Assembly (NCBI GenBank): GCA_002746275.1 | Contig: NVWR01000005.1 | Location: forward strand, 121,320-128,643 | DNA from: Rhodobiaceae bacterium | Lineage (GTDB): Bacteria > Pseudomonadota > Alphaproteobacteria > Parvibaculales > Parvibaculaceae | Length of the DNA stretch: 7,324 bases | Reading direction: 5' to 3' | Part shown: positions 5,514 to 7,324 of the stretch, piece by piece | Numbering within the stretch: the stretch's first letter is position 1 | Layout of the letters: each line of letters opens with the position of its first letter | Program-made: the position numbers and the translations under genes | The notes under the pieces: generated by a model | Database searches by the model: none | Told to the model about the DNA's origin: nothing | The model's input: the letters and a program-made list of their open reading frames with translations, nothing else

Positions 5514-7324
5514 ATGACCAATCCCCCCACCGAAAACCGTCTTGCTCAAGAGACCAGTCCGTACCTCTTGCAGCACAAAAACAACCCGGTCGATTGGCAC
5601 CCATGGGGGCCTGAAGCCCTTGCAGAAGCTCGCTCTCAGAACAAACCCATTTTGCTCTCAGTGGGCTACGCAGCGTGTCACTGGTGCCATGTCATGGCTC
5701 ACGAAAGTTTCGAGAACCCCGACATCGCAGACACAATGAACCGGCTTTTTATCAACATCAAAGTCGACCGGGAAGAACGCCCCGACATCGACACGATCTA
5801 CATGACCGCTCTTCACGCACTCGGCGAGCAGGGAGGCTGGCCGCTCACCATGTTTCTCACACCCACCGGCGAGCCCTTCTGGGGCGGCACGTACTTCCCG
5901 CCCGAACCCAAATATGGCCGTCCGGGCTTCCCGCAAATCCTGGAAGAGATCGCGCGTCTTTATACACAAGAGCCCGCAAAAATCCACACCAACCGAGACG
6001 CCCTCAAATCAGCCCTGACCAAACAGGACGAGACGACCGGCACCGCCCCGCTCGATTTGATACTCAAAGCAGCAAGCCAGATGCTCCCCCTTATGGACAA
6101 GGAGAATGGCGGCCTGAACGGTGCCCCCAAATTTCCCCAGACCGGGTTGCTTGACGTCCTCTGGCGCGCGGGCCTCGCCACCAACAATGCAGAGCTGACG
6201 TCAGCCGTCACCACCGCCCTCACCCACATGTGTGAAGGCGGGATTTATGACCATTTGGGCGGCGGGTTTGCGCGCTACTCCGTCGATCAAAACTGGCTGG
6301 TCCCACATTTCGAAAAAATGCTCTACGACAACGCCCTCCTCATCGACCGCCTCACAGAGGTCTGGTCGGAAACCAAAGACCCGCTCTATGCGAGGCGGAT
6401 CGAGGAAACCATTAGCTGGCTCGCCCGCGAAATGACAACGCCCGAAGGCGCGTTCGCCGCCAGCGTCGATGCCGATGCGGAGGGAGAAGAGGGTAAGTTC
6501 ACGGTCTGGACGGACAGCGAAATCGACACCGCCCTGGGCACAGACGGTCCCTGGTTCCGAGAACAATATGACGCCACCGAGGAGGGCAATTGGGAAGGGA
6601 AAATTATCCTCAACCGCCTGCCCCGGGTCACGCAACCACCCAGCGATGCAGAAGAAAAACGACTGGCAATCTTGCGCGCCAAACTCTTCACCTGCCGCGA
6701 AACCCGCATCGCCCCCGCACTCGATGACAAGGTTCTGCTCGACTGGAACGGCCTTGCCATCGCCGCCATTGCCAATGCTGCATTGGTCTTCAGCCGCACT
6801 GACTGGTTGGAGAGTGCTATCTATGCTTATCGTTTCGTCTCCGATTCAATGAGAAAAAACGGTCGCACTTTTCACAGCTACCGCGCAGGCCAACTGCAAC
6901 ACGCTGCCATGGCAGATGGCCTCGCCAATATTGCAGGCGCGGCGTTGAGCCTGTTCGAAGCCACCATGAACTGGTCCTTCGTGGACGAGGCACAAAGATA
7001 TATTTCAGAGCTCAACGCGCACTATTGGGACGACGAAAGAGGGGGTTATTTCTATACCGCCGACGATGCCGAAGCGCTGATCGTGCGCACCCGTACCGCC
7101 ACCGACGACGCAACACCCGCCGCCAACGGCACCCTTCCCGGCCTGCTGATCAAACTCTATGCGCTTACCGGCGACGAACAATATCGGGCCCGCGCTGATG
7201 CCTTGATCAATGCATTTGCCGGAGCGGTTGTTAAAAATACTTTTCCTCATGGTGCCTGGCTCGCTAGTTTCGACACGGCCGTGAACCTCACGCAAATTGT
7301 CATCATCGGCTCGCCCACGGACCC
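5514..7324 (+). CDS. Thioredoxin-like domain protein, DUF255/YyaL/SPATA20 family (3' end beyond the right edge)
   Basis: The reading frame stays open to the window edge, giving 603 residues; family members usually have about 650-700, so the last few dozen are missing. The N-terminal thioredoxin-like domain (about 5-165) has the active-site-like Cys-x-x-Cys in [15 protein letters not shown] (Cys55, Cys58), [10 protein letters not shown] (84-93), [11 protein letters not shown] (107-117) and GGTYFPP (124-130). The remainder has the repeats of the alpha/alpha-toroid, sugar-isomerase-like part: GAPKFP (203-208), [16 protein letters not shown] (243-258), [13 protein letters not shown] (264-276) and later [11 protein letters not shown]. 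No signal peptide is seen, so it is probably cytoplasmic. The ATG at 5514 is the first possible start because an in-frame TAA lies at 5505-5507; its ribosome-binding site is poor. The true substrate and role of this family are not established; a redox role is inferred from the Cys pair only. Confidence 0.93.
   Translation, partial: MTNPPTENRLAQETSPYLLQHKNNPVDWHPWGPEALAEARSQNKPILLSVGYAACHWCHVMAHESFENPDIADTMNRLFINIKVDREERPDIDTIYMTALHALGEQGGWPLTMFLTPTGEPFWGGTYFPPEPKYGRPGFPQILEEIARLYTQEPAKIHTNRDALKSALTKQDETTGTAPLDLILKAASQMLPLMDKENGGLNGAPKFPQTGLLDVLWRAGLATNNAELTSAVTTALTHMCEGGIYDHLGGGFARYSVDQNWLVPHFEKMLYDNALLIDRLTEVWSETKDPLYARRIEETISWLAREMTTPEGAFAASVDADAEGEEGKFTVWTDSEIDTALGTDGPWFREQYDATEEGNWEGKIILNRLPRVTQPPSDAEEKRLAILRAKLFTCRETRIAPALDDKVLLDWNGLAIAAIANAALVFSRTDWLESAIYAYRFVSDSMRKNGRTFHSYRAGQLQHAAMADGLANIAGAALSLFEATMNWSFVDEAQRYISELNAHYWDDERGGYFYTADDAEALIVRTRTATDDATPAANGTLPGLLIKLYALTGDEQYRARADALINAFAGAVVKNTFPHGAWLASFDTAVNLTQIVIIGSPTD

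Noticed and set aside
5705..5720. GTTTCGAGAAC in the DUF255 gene as a degenerate parS
   Set aside because: It lacks the central CACGTG of parS and is not a full palindrome; probably chance.
1..7324. A novel defence, mobile or CRISPR-like system
   Set aside because: All coding space is taken by known housekeeping families, with no repeats array, transposase, integrase, tRNA-flanked insertion or compositional break visible.

Overview
The window looks like a piece of an alphaproteobacterial chromosome near the replication-origin/segregation region. On the minus strand, in transcription order, it carries mnmE, mnmG, rsmG, parA and the first 115 codons of parB. This order is the classic alphaproteobacterial one. 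The ParA sequence is closest to Caulobacter-type chromosomal ParA as I recall it, and two perfect parS palindromes lie among these genes. GANTC motifs, the CcrM methylation target of this class, are concentrated in the non-coding gaps. I cannot name a genus from the sequence.

Layout: 1-345 is the N-terminal part of parB, which runs off the left edge. 346-540 is an unusually roomy parA-parB gap with a possible promoter. 541-1446 is parA, overlapping the end of rsmG by 8 bp. rsmG (1439-2092) overlaps the stop of mnmG by 4 bp and contains parS site 1. mnmG covers 2089-3954. 3955-4088 is a gap holding parS site 2 and a possible mnmG leader. mnmE covers 4089-5399. 5400-5513 is a divergent promoter region. 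From 5514 to the right edge, on the plus strand, lies a truncated thioredoxin-like (DUF255/YyaL/SPATA20-type) gene.

Two themes are interleaved. MnmE and MnmG form the complex that modifies the wobble uridine (U34) of a set of tRNAs, and RsmG methylates 16S rRNA at G527. ParA, ParB and the parS sites form the chromosome-partition system: ParB loads and spreads from parS, and the ParA ATPase moves the complex. The parS sites sit inside or beside the RNA-modification genes, so the segregation centre and these genes share DNA.

I see no CRISPR array, transposon, prophage, toxin-antitoxin pair or new defence system. All five minus-strand genes, and the plus-strand gene, belong to known families. 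The points worth a second look are small: the placement of parS, GANTC clustering, a roughly 14-residue insertion in ParA, and the structured parA-parB gap. The two genes cut by the window edges (parB and the DUF255 gene) were identified by translating the sequence directly.
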